A stretch of 29,748 nucleotides of DNA from Caldilinea sp. CFX5 (GCA_021405325.1 QWII01000121.1:1-29748); one strand, 5' to 3'. Counted from the first letter of the stretch, positions 15,872-24,343 are shown. Notes: generated by a model not told the origin, from the letters alone. Numbers and translations are program-made.

Positions 15872-17026
15872 TCACCGAAAACCGATAACCCCGCCATTGA
15901 TAGTGCGGACATAGATCGCATTGCCGGCGGCGACCGGCGCACTGTTGCTCAGTTGTAACTTCTCCGATTGCCAAACCAGCTTGCCGTCGCGGCGGCGTAA
16001 GGCTTGGAGATAGCTGCTGTTGTCACTGCGGACGATAATATAGAGTTCTTCAGCAGTGACAGCCGGCAACGAAAGAAAATTGACGGTAGCGTAGTTCCAA
16101 CGCACTTCGCCGGTGGCGCTATCGAGCGCCCACAACTGATTTACTGCTTTAACATAAAGTTGATCGGCTGTAGCCGCCGCGGGCATGACATCGAACTGCT
16201 GAAAGGTGCGTTGCCACAATTCCCGACCACTTTGCGCATCGACCGCATAAATTACATTTTTGCTTGTGGTAAAAACGATGTTATTAGCGACAATGGGGGC
16301 GAAAAAGAGCGTTGCTTTGTCGAGTTTGAAGCGCCACCGTTCCGATCCGGTTGCCAATGTCAGGGCATATAGGTGGGTAAAATCAGCAAAATAAACCGTA
16401 TCTTCAGTCACTGCCGCCGCTGCGGTGATCGGTTCTTCAGCAACAAAGCTCCACTGCACAGCGCCGCTTTGGGCATCCAAGGCAGTCATCGTTTCCGCCG
16501 CGCCAACCACCACAAGGCCGCCAACCACCACCGGCGAAGTGACATGGCCGCCCACGTTGTTATAGGCGCTGCCCACTTTCGGGAATTGGTAGTCCCAGCG
16601 TGGTTCGCCCGTCGCCAGATCCAGCGCCACCAGATAGCCCTGCTCACCGGACTCGACGCGCACAAAGAGCTTGTCCTCAGCCACGGCCGGCGACAGATAA
16701 GATCCCAGCAATTCAATCCGCCAACGCTCCTGCCCATCCATCAAGCCAAAGGCATGTAAACGATGGTCGCTATCGGCAAAGAGCATTTCCTTCGTTACCG
16801 AAACGGGACTACCCAACTGGGTATCACCGCCCACGACAAAGCGATCCTGGGCGACCAGCGGTGGTGTAATCTGGGCGTTTGTGGCCCGGTTGCGTTGCGG
16901 GCCGGCCCCCTCCATCGGCCAGGGGATGTCAGATGCTATAGTTGTGCGTAGGGGAGCACGAAATGAGCCTATCGTACAAGCTGCCAGTAAACAGCTTATG
17001 ACAAACAGACAACTCAGCCTTATCAT
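15872..17026 (-). CDS. PQQ-type beta-propeller lipoprotein (BamB-like repeats)
   Basis: The product has 384 residues. ATG at 17026 is chosen because it begins a compact lipoprotein signal (MIRLSCLFVISCLLAAC, Cys17); a GTG ten codons upstream is less likely and neither has a clear ribosome site. The remainder consists of repeated propeller blades with the PQQ signature 'A.....G..W.': ALDLATGEPRWDYQF, ALDAQSGAVQWSF, ALTLATGSERWRF, AVDAQSGRELWQR, ALDSATGEVRWNY and ALRRRDGKLVWQS. Such proteins often act as scaffolds at the cell surface; PQQ enzyme activity is not implied. It is preceded by a strong promoter (17107-17136) and followed by the CUT1 permeases on the same strand, so co-expression is possible. 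A direct role in sugar uptake is speculative. Confidence 0.88.
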   Translation of the reverse strand: MIRLSCLFVISCLLAACTIGSFRAPLRTTIASDIPWPMEGAGPQRNRATNAQITPPLVAQDRFVVGGDTQLGSPVSVTKEMLFADSDHRLHAFGLMDGQERWRIELLGSYLSPAVAEDKLFVRVESGEQGYLVALDLATGEPRWDYQFPKVGSAYNNVGGHVTSPVVVGGLVVVGAAETMTALDAQSGAVQWSFVAEEPITAAAAVTEDTVYFADFTHLYALTLATGSERWRFKLDKATLFFAPIVANNIVFTTSKNVIYAVDAQSGRELWQRTFQQFDVMPAAATADQLYVKAVNQLWALDSATGEVRWNYATVNFLSLPAVTAEELYIIVRSDNSSYLQALRRRDGKLVWQSEKLQLSNSAPVAAGNAIYVRTINGGVIGFR

Positions 17027-17106
17027 AATCAAACGGCGGTTGAACGAAAAAAACACGCGTATCCAAACTTGAACGGATCTTGCACTGCTGTAAAGTGGAT
17101 GGAGAT

Positions 17107-17136
17107 ATTGTAGTCGATGGGAAAAAGATTTGTCAA
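17107..17136 (-). promoter_or_regulatory. Near-consensus sigma-70 promoter for the beta-propeller lipoprotein / sugar ABC unit
   Basis: Minus strand: TTGACA (-35, 17131-17136, perfect), an 18-nt spacer, and TACAAT (-10, 17107-17112, 5 of 6). Transcription would start near 17100, about 74 nt upstream of the lipoprotein start codon. Confidence 0.75.
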
Positions 17137-17190
17137 AGTTTCAGGGTAGCGCAACGCCGTAACGCCGTCGGCAATGCATATCATGGCAGC

Positions 17191-17207
17191 CAGCCTGTTG
17201 CAGGCTG
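17191..17207. repeat. Small hairpin between rodA and the lipoprotein gene
   Basis: CAGCCTG (17191-17197), a 3-nt loop TTG, then CAGGCTG (17201-17207) form a perfect 7-bp stem about 60 nt after the rodA stop. No U-tract follows on the minus strand. It could mark the end of the shape-gene transcript, but the evidence is thin. Confidence 0.4.
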
Positions 17208-17266
17208 AAAGATGAGCGTGTGTGGCATAGGCTATTCGCTCATGTTCGCCCTGCTGTCGGGTGCTG

Positions 17267-18430
17267 CTACAAAAACTCGATCTTCCGGTGACGCATAATG
17301 ACGCTCTCGGCCAGCCCCACAGCAAACATCATGGAAACTAGACTACTACCGCCGTAGCTGATAAAGGGCAGGGTCAGACCGGTAACAGGTAACAAGCCAA
17401 TATTCATGCCGACATTGCTAAAAGTTTGAAAAAAGATAATCGCCGCCACACCAGTAGCCAGCAGGCGACCAAAGTGATCCTGGGCGCGTTCGGCAATATT
17501 GAGCAGTCGCCAGACTACAAAGAAGAGGAGGAAGAGAATGATCACTGCGCCCACCAACCCCAACTCTTCGGCAATGACACTAAAGATAAAGTCAGTGTGA
17601 CGGACACGGAGAAAATGGCCCTGGTTCTGACTGCCCAACGCCCAACCCTGCCCCAACCAATCACCGGAGCCGACGGCGATCAAGGCTTGCTCAACATTAA
17701 ATTTCGCATCACTTAACGCCTCGGCGCTGTGGCAGCTATCGGGGATTTGTGAGGGATCCAAGTATAGCTTCAACAGTTCAACGCGCTCTGGGTCCAGAAA
17801 CATACAGAGCCGCTCTACCATATAGCCCTGCATAGTATTTGCCAGCAGCGGGACAGCGACGATGGCGCCGGCGCCTAACACACCTAGTTGCCAGTAGCGC
17901 ACACCGCTCACGAGAATCAAGGTTCCCCCCAAAAAGGCATAAGTAATGGTCATCCCCAGGTTGGGCTGGAGATAGACCAGAATTAGCGGCGCCAGGAGCA
18001 GAACCAAGGCGATGATCAAATAGGGTAGGCGATCCATATATTCCCGATACCAACTGAGATACCAGGCCATAAAGATGATCAGGAAAAATTTCCCTGCTTC
18101 GGTCGGTTGCACTAAGGTGCCGCCAATATTGACCCAGCGCTGCGAACCGCCCTGGTTCTCACCAAAAAGGTCGACGGCAATCAACGATAGCACGAAGATG
18201 ATGAAGGCCGGCAGCGCTAAAATCTCCAATTGTCGGTAGTCGATGAGCGCAACGATAATCAACCCGACAATGCCGGCGCCGACCCAAAGCGACTGGCGCA
18301 GCCAGTAATCCTTCAGTTCAAGCGTGGTAAAAGTTGCACTGTAGACCATGCCAATGCCAATACCACACAAGAGCAACACCGCCCAGAAGAGCGGCCAATC
18401 AAAATTACGCCAGGAAGAGCGATCTGTCAT
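17267..18430 (-). CDS. rodA: RodA/FtsW-family (SEDS) peptidoglycan glycosyltransferase, probably RodA
   Basis: The product has 387 residues. It polymerises glycan strands from lipid II in the membrane together with a class B PBP. ATG at 18430 is chosen because the frame upstream is a translated repeat (18459-18533). About ten membrane helices are predicted. SEDS landmarks are QRWVNIGG, LVQPTEAGKFFLIIFMAWYL, YLQPNLGMTITY, VRHTDFIFSVIAEELGLVGA and the C-terminal LPFISYGGSSLVSMM. An extracytoplasmic loop of ~60 residues (around CMFLDPERVELLKLYLDPSQ) precedes GSGDWLGQGWALGSQNQGH. RodA rather than FtsW is inferred from the mreBCD-mrdA context. It is the last gene of the cluster and has no clear ribosome site, only the hairpin directly upstream. 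Confidence 0.92.
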   Translation of the reverse strand: MTDRSSWRNFDWPLFWAVLLLCGIGIGMVYSATFTTLELKDYWLRQSLWVGAGIVGLIIVALIDYRQLEILALPAFIIFVLSLIAVDLFGENQGGSQRWVNIGGTLVQPTEAGKFFLIIFMAWYLSWYREYMDRLPYLIIALVLLLAPLILVYLQPNLGMTITYAFLGGTLILVSGVRYWQLGVLGAGAIVAVPLLANTMQGYMVERLCMFLDPERVELLKLYLDPSQIPDSCHSAEALSDAKFNVEQALIAVGSGDWLGQGWALGSQNQGHFLRVRHTDFIFSVIAEELGLVGAVIILFLLFFVVWRLLNIAERAQDHFGRLLATGVAAIIFFQTFSNVGMNIGLLPVTGLTLPFISYGGSSLVSMMFAVGLAESVIMRHRKIEFL

Positions 18431-18458
18431 AAGTCTAGAAGTCCAGAGTCCAGAGTCC

Positions 18459-18533
18459 GCAGTCCAGAGTCGAGAGTCCAGGGTCGGTTTGCAGGCCTTG
18501 ACTGTGGACTCTGGACTGTGGACTCTGGACTGC
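18459..18533. repeat. Tandem-repeat inverted repeat between minD and rodA
   Basis: Arms 18459-18485 and 18507-18533 match over 27 bp with three mismatches. Both are built from AGTCCAGAGTCC-type 7-8-bp repeats, with additional copies at 18440-18458. The right arm ends at the base next to the minD stop codon (18534-18536). Read in the rodA frame it encodes an artefactual N-terminal extension rich in Ser, Trp and Leu. Confidence 0.88.
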
Positions 18534-19325
18534 TTACCGGTCAAAGAGTCGTGCCCACAGCTTTTCAAAAAAGCCGGGGCGGAAATTCATTAGGGGAACA
18601 TTGTTGCCGAGCAGCCGTTGGGCAATGTTCCGGTAGGCGCGCTTGACATAGAAGCGCCGGTCAAAGACGATGGGCGAGCCACGGTCCGTACTCAGTAAAA
18701 TGCGGCTATCTTCGGGGACGACGCCCAGCAGGTCAATGGCCAGGATGTCCAACACATCGTCGATGTTGCGCATCTCGCCGGTGCGCACCAGATCGGGGTT
18801 ATAGCGGTTAAGCACCAGGCCGGTGGGGCGCTTCCAATCGCGTTCCAACAAGTAGAGCACCTTATCGGCATCGCGCAGGGCGCTGACATCCGAGGTAGTG
18901 ACGATCACCACCAGATCGGCGGGGGCAATGGCCGTTTGAAAGCCATGCTCAATGCCGGCAGGTGAATCGATCAAGACATAATCAGCGTTTTGCCGCAGCG
19001 CATTGCAGAGACGCAACATCTGGTCGATGCTGACTTCCGATTTATCACGGGTCTGAGCGGCGGGCAACAGGTAGAGAAACTTCGCGCGCGGGTCACGCAC
19101 CAGCGCCTGACCCAACTCGCAGCGCCCTTCGACTACATCCACCAAATCATAAACAATCCGGTTTTCCAGTCCCATGACCAGGTCGAGGTTACGCAGGCCA
19201 ATATCGGCGTCGAGCGTCACCACCCGCTTCCCCAGGAGCGCCAACGCTGCGGCCAAATTAGAGGTCGTGGTTGTCTTCCCCACGCCCCCCTTACCGGAGG
19301 TAATCGTTACAATCGTTCCAGCCAT
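18534..19325 (-). CDS. minD: Septum site-determining ATPase MinD
   Basis: The product has 263 residues from ATG 19325. It is a deviant Walker-A ATPase that recruits MinC to the membrane. GKGGVGKTTTTSN (11-23) carries the signature Lys12 and the P-loop Lys17. LDADIGLRNLDLVMGLENRIVYDLVDVVEG follows and is diagnostic of MinD over ParA. DYVLIDSPAGIE is the Walker-B region and VLNRYNPDLVRTGEM the C-terminal half. The last 12 residues, FFEKLWARLFDR, form an amphipathic helix expected for membrane targeting. It follows minC by a 116-bp gap with a hairpin. No MinE gene is visible in the window. Confidence 0.95.
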   Translation of the reverse strand: MAGTIVTITSGKGGVGKTTTTSNLAAALALLGKRVVTLDADIGLRNLDLVMGLENRIVYDLVDVVEGRCELGQALVRDPRAKFLYLLPAAQTRDKSEVSIDQMLRLCNALRQNADYVLIDSPAGIEHGFQTAIAPADLVVIVTTSDVSALRDADKVLYLLERDWKRPTGLVLNRYNPDLVRTGEMRNIDDVLDILAIDLLGVVPEDSRILLSTDRGSPIVFDRRFYVKRAYRNIAQRLLGNNVPLMNFRPGFFEKLWARLFDR

Positions 19326-19368
19326 TACAAACGCATACTTTCTACGGTTGGGTTGAGGCTTCACCAAG

Positions 19369-19421
19369 TGATGCGGTCATTCGGTAATTGAGCCTGTCGA
19401 AATCATCGAATGACCGCATCA
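19369..19421. repeat. Hairpin between minC and minD
   Basis: TGATGCGGTCATTCG (19369-19383) pairs perfectly with 19407-19421 around a 23-nt loop. It starts 20 nt after the minC stop codon and lies 43 nt upstream of the minD start codon. Confidence 0.75.
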
Positions 19422-19441
19422 CCCAATAAGCTACCCACAGG

Positions 19442-20527
19442 TTAACGACGCAAGGTGGCGATGCCGCCGAATTTGGTGGCGTCCCAGGCTTCGACGACGA
19501 TCTCGCTGCCGGTGAGATAGGCAATTTCCGGTTGCTTCGGCGGCAGCCGTCGCCAGGGGCCCCAGCCTTTGTTGGGCTGGGCTTCAGGTGCAATGGCCAG
19601 TACTTCGTCAATGCGTAACTGCACGGGTGAAAGCTCAAGCGCCGCAATCACCGCCCGTTCATCGCCGCCGGCGCCGGCGTGCGCCACCCCACGTAGTCGT
19701 CCCCAAACGAGAATATCGCCGTCGCTGATGACCGTGGCGCCCGGGTTGACATCCCCGATCACCAGAATGTGTTCCTGACGGCGCAAGACCTGACCGGCGC
19801 GCAAATGGCCGCTGTAGACAAAATGTTGTTCTTCCACCACATTGCCCAACGCCGGCTGCGCCGTTGTCACCAGCCGGCTCTCCGGGTTTTCCAGGTGCGC
19901 CGCCAACCCCAGGGCCAAGGCTAACTGAAAGGTGTCCGGCGCTGCCGTGCGGATCAGGCCGAGCGTGAGATGATGTTGGGCGAGGAGGTGATAAAGTTGG
20001 CGTAGCTCCTGCTCACTCAACACGCGGGGGCCAAGCTCCAACGCCACTTTGCCGTTGCGGAAAAAGTTAGCGGCGCGCGTCAACCGATCGGTCAACACGA
20101 CAATGATTTCCGCCCAACTGCCTTTGCCAATCTCGATCAAGACGCCGCCGGCGCGCCCGCGAATATTGACGGCGCCGGGAATCGGTTCACCAATCGGCGC
20201 ACTCGGTTCCGACAAAAGTTCAGCTTCGTTTCCTTGACCGACCATGGGGACCTCTTGGTTCACTACGGTGCGATTGGCGACCGTGGCGGACGCCGCCGCC
20301 ATCGCACCATTCTCCATATCAGGCGTTGACAAGCCGGGCAGCGGCATACTTGGCACAGATGCCGCCGGTGGTGTTGTCGGCGCCGGTTGACCTGGGCGCG
20401 GTCGATGCTCATCACGCGTCGTCACCCCATCCATCAACGTGGCAATTTTTGAGCGCACGGCATCGGCCTGCACCCCTTGCTGCTGGTTGAGATTAAAGGG
20501 TCTTCGAGGGGGTTCCTGCATCGACAT
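19442..20527 (-). CDS. minC: Septum site-determining protein MinC with a long N-terminal extension
   Basis: The product has 361 residues. ATG at 20527 has AAAGG 7 nt upstream; other in-frame ATGs lie at 20563, 20545 and 20521. MinC inhibits FtsZ polymerisation and is activated by MinD. Residues ~121-203 match the MinC N domain (a RGRAGGVLIEIGKGSWAEII-type strand, then LTDRLTRAANFFRNGKVALELG). Residues ~235-310 match the C-terminal beta-helix domain (SGHLRAGQVLRRQEHILVIGDVNPGA, then DGDILVWGRLRGVAHAGA). The RAGQ at 243-246 corresponds to the RSGQ surface that binds MinD. Residues 1-120 are Pro/Gln/Ala-rich and probably disordered. A ~40-residue C-terminal tail follows. The usual family length is about 220-270 residues. 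Confidence 0.92.
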   Translation of the reverse strand: MSMQEPPRRPFNLNQQQGVQADAVRSKIATLMDGVTTRDEHRPRPGQPAPTTPPAASVPSMPLPGLSTPDMENGAMAAASATVANRTVVNQEVPMVGQGNEAELLSEPSAPIGEPIPGAVNIRGRAGGVLIEIGKGSWAEIIVVLTDRLTRAANFFRNGKVALELGPRVLSEQELRQLYHLLAQHHLTLGLIRTAAPDTFQLALALGLAAHLENPESRLVTTAQPALGNVVEEQHFVYSGHLRAGQVLRRQEHILVIGDVNPGATVISDGDILVWGRLRGVAHAGAGGDERAVIAALELSPVQLRIDEVLAIAPEAQPNKGWGPWRRLPPKQPEIAYLTGSEIVVEAWDATKFGGIATLRR

Positions 20528-20566
20528 GAACGGGCCTTTCTGCATTGTGTGGTTGTGTTTCAATGA

Positions 20567-22744
20567 TTATCGGGGGTGCAATTCCTTAAAATAAGCTTGT
20601 AAAATCGTCTGGACAATCGGCACCGCGGTGCCGGAACCTTCGCCGCCATTATAGACAAAGGCGACGACGGCAATTTCCGGCTTGTCAAAGGGTGCATAGC
20701 CGACATACCAGGCATGGGTGGGCAAGAACCCTTTATCGTTGCGCCGACAATCATATTCGCCGGGGGCATCCTCTTTTTCATAGATATCACAATATTCAGC
20801 AGTGCCGGTCTTGCCGGCCACCTCAATGCCCTCGACTCGACTGTTGGGCGCAGTACCCCGCTCGCCGTTGACGACAGTCCATAACCCCTGTTCTACCGCC
20901 TTCATATCTTCCGGATCGACGGCAAGTTGACGGATGACCTTGGGGGTAAAGTCCCGTTGCAAGTTCCCATTGGCGTCGCGGATTTGATAGACAATTTGCG
21001 GTTGATACAGCGTACCACCATTGGCGATGGGAACAAAACTGGCAAGCACCTGTAATGGCGTTGCCAACAAATAGCCTTGACCGATGGATAAGTTGTAGCT
21101 ATCGCCCGTTGTCCAGGTCTCGGCATACAACTGGCGTTTCCACTGATCGGTCGGCACCAGCCCTTCCACTTCACCAGGGATGTCAATGCCGATGGGCGGG
21201 CCGTAGCCAAATAACTCTGACCATTTCGCCATATTTTTATTGCCAAGTCCTCTGAATTGGGCCGATGGATAGCCGCCGCCAATCCAGTAGAAGAAAATGT
21301 CATTCGAGAGCGCCAACCCTTCCACCACCGTCATGGGGCCGTGGACAATGCCGCGTAGGTGATTCCAACTGACAAAACGTTGCGCCTGCGACAGGTCAGT
21401 GGGGAAGAATTGGTTGGGCAGGTAGATCGGGCCATTGTCCACAATCGGCGTATCCGGTTCAATCACCCCTTCGGCCAGTGCCGCCATTGCCGAGACAATT
21501 TTGTAAGTTGAGCCGGGCGGATAGCGCCCACCGATGGCATAATTGATCATCGGCAGCCGCTTGTCTTCCGCCAACGCCTTGTAGGCTTTCAGATCGATCT
21601 GCTCGGCAAAGATGTTGTTGTCATAGGAAGGCAGGCTGACCATGCCCAGCACAGCGCCATTCTGGGGATTCATGGCAATCGTCACCCCCCATTGGGCCGC
21701 CGTTTCGTCCATCTTGGCCTGGAGCGTATTCTGCATCACTGCCTGTAAACGACGGTCAATGCTCAACACCAGATTGGAGCCGGTGCGCGCCTCCACTGTG
21801 GTGCTGATCGTGCGGATCGCCCGCCCAAAAATATCGACTTCCACTTGCCGGAAACCGGGCAGCCCGCGTAACTCCGCCTGGTAGGAATACTCTAATCCGC
21901 TCAGACCTACTTTTTCATTCGGGTTCGCATAGCCTTGCGCTTTGTAACGCTCTGCTACTTCTTTGGGAATCGGCCCCATAAAGCCCAGCACATGGCTCAT
22001 GAGATCCTTGTAAACATACTCACGTACCGGCACCAGCAGCACCTGCACACCGGGAAGGCGATAGGTCTCCTCTTTGACGGCAAACGCCTGAATCCGATCG
22101 ACCAGATTCAAAATCGGAATCGGTTGGGAAGCCGTACCAAGTTTGCGCGAGGAGACCAGCGATTGCACCAGCGCCACCAACCCCGCCATCGGCAACGGTT
22201 CAGAAATATCGGGAATGGCGATCATCTCTTGCCGGCTTTCGGCGGATTGATCGGGGGTGGCGTCAAGAATGGTGCTGGCCGGCACTTCAATGTAGTTGAG
22301 TTTGACGCCGGCCCCTTCCACGGCGTCGCCATAATCTTGACGCCCTAAGCGCCGAAACATCAATTCCGCAATCCGCAACGCAATATTCGGGTCACTATCG
22401 GCGCGTAAGACCCGTAGCACATTCTCAATCGCCAGCGCCTCTTCATCCACTGGGGTGGTCAAATCATCATCCGCAATATGTTCGGGAATCAACGCCACTT
22501 CAAAGCTTGGTCGATTGCGCGCCAGGATCTGGTTGTTGCTGTCGTAGATGACACCCCGTTGCGCCGGTATTTCCACCAGTTCATACCGATTGCTGGCCGC
22601 GCGTTCACGGAAAGTCTCCCCCTGCACCACCTGTAATTGAAAGATACGCCCCACAAGGACAAAGAAAACGATCAACAAGCTCAGTCGAAAAAGCACAACG
22701 GACACCCGGCTCGTATCGCCCGCTGTTTCCCGTTCAAAGATCAT
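20567..22744 (-). CDS. mrdA: Penicillin-binding protein 2 (class B transpeptidase)
   Basis: The product has 725 residues. It crosslinks peptidoglycan during elongation with RodA. The start is the ATG at 22744 (AGGAGG upstream), whose first base overlaps the mreD stop codon (TGATG). There is one membrane helix near residues 15-38, then the PBP dimerisation domain with RGVIYDSNNQILARNRPSFEVALIPE and a GLSGLEYSYQAELRG segment. The transpeptidase domain has PGSTYK (Ser412, Lys415), SND (480-482) in the SxN/D position and KTGTAEY (Lys645). A two-cysteine insertion follows KTG (CDIYEKEDAPGEYDC), possibly a disulfide. The length is somewhat greater than the typical ~630-670. Confidence 0.95.
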   Translation of the reverse strand: MIFERETAGDTSRVSVVLFRLSLLIVFFVLVGRIFQLQVVQGETFRERAASNRYELVEIPAQRGVIYDSNNQILARNRPSFEVALIPEHIADDDLTTPVDEEALAIENVLRVLRADSDPNIALRIAELMFRRLGRQDYGDAVEGAGVKLNYIEVPASTILDATPDQSAESRQEMIAIPDISEPLPMAGLVALVQSLVSSRKLGTASQPIPILNLVDRIQAFAVKEETYRLPGVQVLLVPVREYVYKDLMSHVLGFMGPIPKEVAERYKAQGYANPNEKVGLSGLEYSYQAELRGLPGFRQVEVDIFGRAIRTISTTVEARTGSNLVLSIDRRLQAVMQNTLQAKMDETAAQWGVTIAMNPQNGAVLGMVSLPSYDNNIFAEQIDLKAYKALAEDKRLPMINYAIGGRYPPGSTYKIVSAMAALAEGVIEPDTPIVDNGPIYLPNQFFPTDLSQAQRFVSWNHLRGIVHGPMTVVEGLALSNDIFFYWIGGGYPSAQFRGLGNKNMAKWSELFGYGPPIGIDIPGEVEGLVPTDQWKRQLYAETWTTGDSYNLSIGQGYLLATPLQVLASFVPIANGGTLYQPQIVYQIRDANGNLQRDFTPKVIRQLAVDPEDMKAVEQGLWTVVNGERGTAPNSRVEGIEVAGKTGTAEYCDIYEKEDAPGEYDCRRNDKGFLPTHAWYVGYAPFDKPEIAVVAFVYNGGEGSGTAVPIVQTILQAYFKELHPR

Positions 22745-23292
22745 CACGCCTCCTGAATTTCCGGTATCCGATTGAGGAGCGGCGTCACCAAGAGTATAAG
22801 CAAGGTATTATACAGGGTTGCCGGTACAACCACAGCTTGCACGGTGGGCCAAAAGGGCACTTGGTAATTCGGCAACACCAGTGTACCAAAAATAGTGGTT
22901 TGGGCTGCAATTTCGCGCAGCAGCGTTAAGAGACCAATGTAAACCAAGCCATAGAGCAAGGTGCCCAGCGCGCCGGCGCTCACCGGCACCAGTAGATGAT
23001 AGCGTGAAAGGGTGCGATGGCCCAGACCGGCCACCAGCGCCACCAACATCAGCCCTAGGCTGGAGATGCCCAACGGGCCGCCGCTAAAGAGATCCACGCC
23101 GATCCCCCCCAGAAATCCCCAAACCAGCGCGGCCTTACTGCCATAGAGCAAGGCGCCGATGACCACCAGGATCAAGACCAGATCCGGCTTGACGCCCCAC
23201 AACTCCAAGCGGACAGTCACCGTTGACTGGAGAAGCGCCGCCAGCAAGAGCAGGGCGGACATGACGTAAAGTGGTAGACGATTGCCGTTCAT
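22744..23292 (-). CDS. mreD: Rod shape-determining protein MreD
   Basis: The product has 182 residues with about five membrane helices (LYVMSALLLLAALLQS, then PDLVLILVVIGALLYGS and three more). The MreD signature is visible: KPDLVLILVVIGALLYGSKAALVWGFLGGIGVDLFSG-like, as in PDL...G.....G...G...D. It is an integral membrane partner of MreC. ATG overlaps the mreC stop codon by 4 bp (ATGA), so translational coupling is likely; no strong ribosome site of its own is seen. Confidence 0.93.
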   Translation of the reverse strand: MNGNRLPLYVMSALLLLAALLQSTVTVRLELWGVKPDLVLILVVIGALLYGSKAALVWGFLGGIGVDLFSGGPLGISSLGLMLVALVAGLGHRTLSRYHLLVPVSAGALGTLLYGLVYIGLLTLLREIAAQTTIFGTLVLPNYQVPFWPTVQAVVVPATLYNTLLILLVTPLLNRIPEIQEA

Positions 23293-24257
23293 GGGTTGGT
23301 TGTCACTGGTGTCGTGGCCGTTATCGCACTGGTTGCAGTCAATGCTGTCGTTCCGGTGATGAGCGTAGCCGGATCCGGCGTGGGCGTTTCGCTCAAGGCC
23401 GGCACCTCTTCCTGCGGATCAAAGTTGGTCACAATCGCCACCAGTTCCAGGCTGCTGAAATCGATGCTGGGCCGCACAACCGCTTGTTGAAAGATGTCAA
23501 TATCACGCTGGCGCCGTTCAACCACCTGCCCAATCGGGATACCTCTGGGAAAACGCACCCCCATGCCGGAGGTTAAGACTACCTCGCCCACGCTGAAGAT
23601 GGGGCCTTGGGGGATAAAGTCCATGACCAGATCCCCATTGGGCGCGCCTTGAATGATGCCGTTCAGCCGGCTACTTTGCAAAATCGCATTGACGGCGCTG
23701 CTGGGGTCGGTGATCAGCAAAACCTTGGAAGTGACATTGTTCACCTCACTGATCCGTCCAACTAGCCCCTGTTCGGTCACCACCGGCATCCCCACCGCAA
23801 TGTTGTGGCTTGCCCCCAGATCAATCTCAATGTAATTCAGAAAGTTGGTGCTTTCTTGGCCGATGACACGGGCAATGATCTGCGCGCCGCGCAATTCCAA
23901 CCCTGGACGGGTTTGGGCAAAGGCCAGGATACGGCGCATCCGCTCATTCTCGCGCTCGACTTCGCGCAAGGAGAAGTTTTCGGCGCGCAGACCGGCGTTG
24001 ATCTGCTCCAGCTCGTTCACGCGCTGTCGTAAAACGCCCAGTTCCAACACAAACTCTACGCCATCGGTAATGGTACGCGCAAAACCGGTCGCCCCCAGTT
24101 GCGCCGGCGCGGTGACAAAGCTGATCACGCTGCGCAACGATTGTAACTGCCCGGTCAATTGCAGCGCCATCAACAACAGCGCCGCCAGCACCAGGATCAC
24201 AATACGGATGCCCAACTCTCCTGGTGTGCGCGGTCGTCGTTCACTGTTTCGGATCAT
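23289..24257 (-). CDS. mreC: Rod shape-determining protein MreC
   Basis: The product has 322 residues. One membrane anchor at ~17-36 (IRIVILVLAALLLMALQL) is followed by a coiled coil (~72-115, LRQRVNELEQINAGLRAENFSLREVERENERM). Then comes the extracytoplasmic beta-barrel domain with NYIEIDLGASHNIAVGMPVV, GLVGRISEV, VLLITDPSSAVNA and VLTSGMGVRFPRGIPIGQVV. The tail of ~45 residues is Thr/Pro/Ala-rich and low-complexity. ATG at 24257 has no clear ribosome site and sits 3 nt from the tandem-repeat hairpin that separates it from mreB. It bridges MreB filaments and PBP2 in elongasome assembly. Confidence 0.94.
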   Translation of the reverse strand: MIRNSERRPRTPGELGIRIVILVLAALLLMALQLTGQLQSLRSVISFVTAPAQLGATGFARTITDGVEFVLELGVLRQRVNELEQINAGLRAENFSLREVERENERMRRILAFAQTRPGLELRGAQIIARVIGQESTNFLNYIEIDLGASHNIAVGMPVVTEQGLVGRISEVNNVTSKVLLITDPSSAVNAILQSSRLNGIIQGAPNGDLVMDFIPQGPIFSVGEVVLTSGMGVRFPRGIPIGQVVERRQRDIDIFQQAVVRPSIDFSSLELVAIVTNFDPQEEVPALSETPTPDPATLITGTTALTATSAITATTPVTTNP

Positions 24258-24259
24258 GG

Positions 24260-24343
24260 TATAGGTAGACAGGTAGACAGGTAGACAGGTAGACAGGTAG
24301 ACAAGTCTTATGCCCTGTGTACCTGTCTACCTATCTACCTATC
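24260..24343. repeat. Inverted repeat built from GGTAGACA tandem repeats between mreB and mreC
   Basis: Five consecutive copies of GGTAGACA occupy 24264-24303. The segment 24260-24282 matches the inverted complement of 24321-24343 over 23 bp with two mismatches. The right arm covers the mreB stop codon (24339-24341), so the structure overlaps the end of that coding sequence. Copies 4-5 lie in the loop. Confidence 0.9.

Noticed and set aside
17161..17266. Possible small RNA or terminator after rodA
   Set aside because: Only a 7-bp hairpin and short direct repeats are visible; no promoter or U-tract supports an RNA gene.
18431..18568. 46-codon N-terminal extension of RodA
   Set aside because: It is translation of the AGTCCAGA-type repeat and the end of minD; RodA homology begins right after the ATG at 18430.
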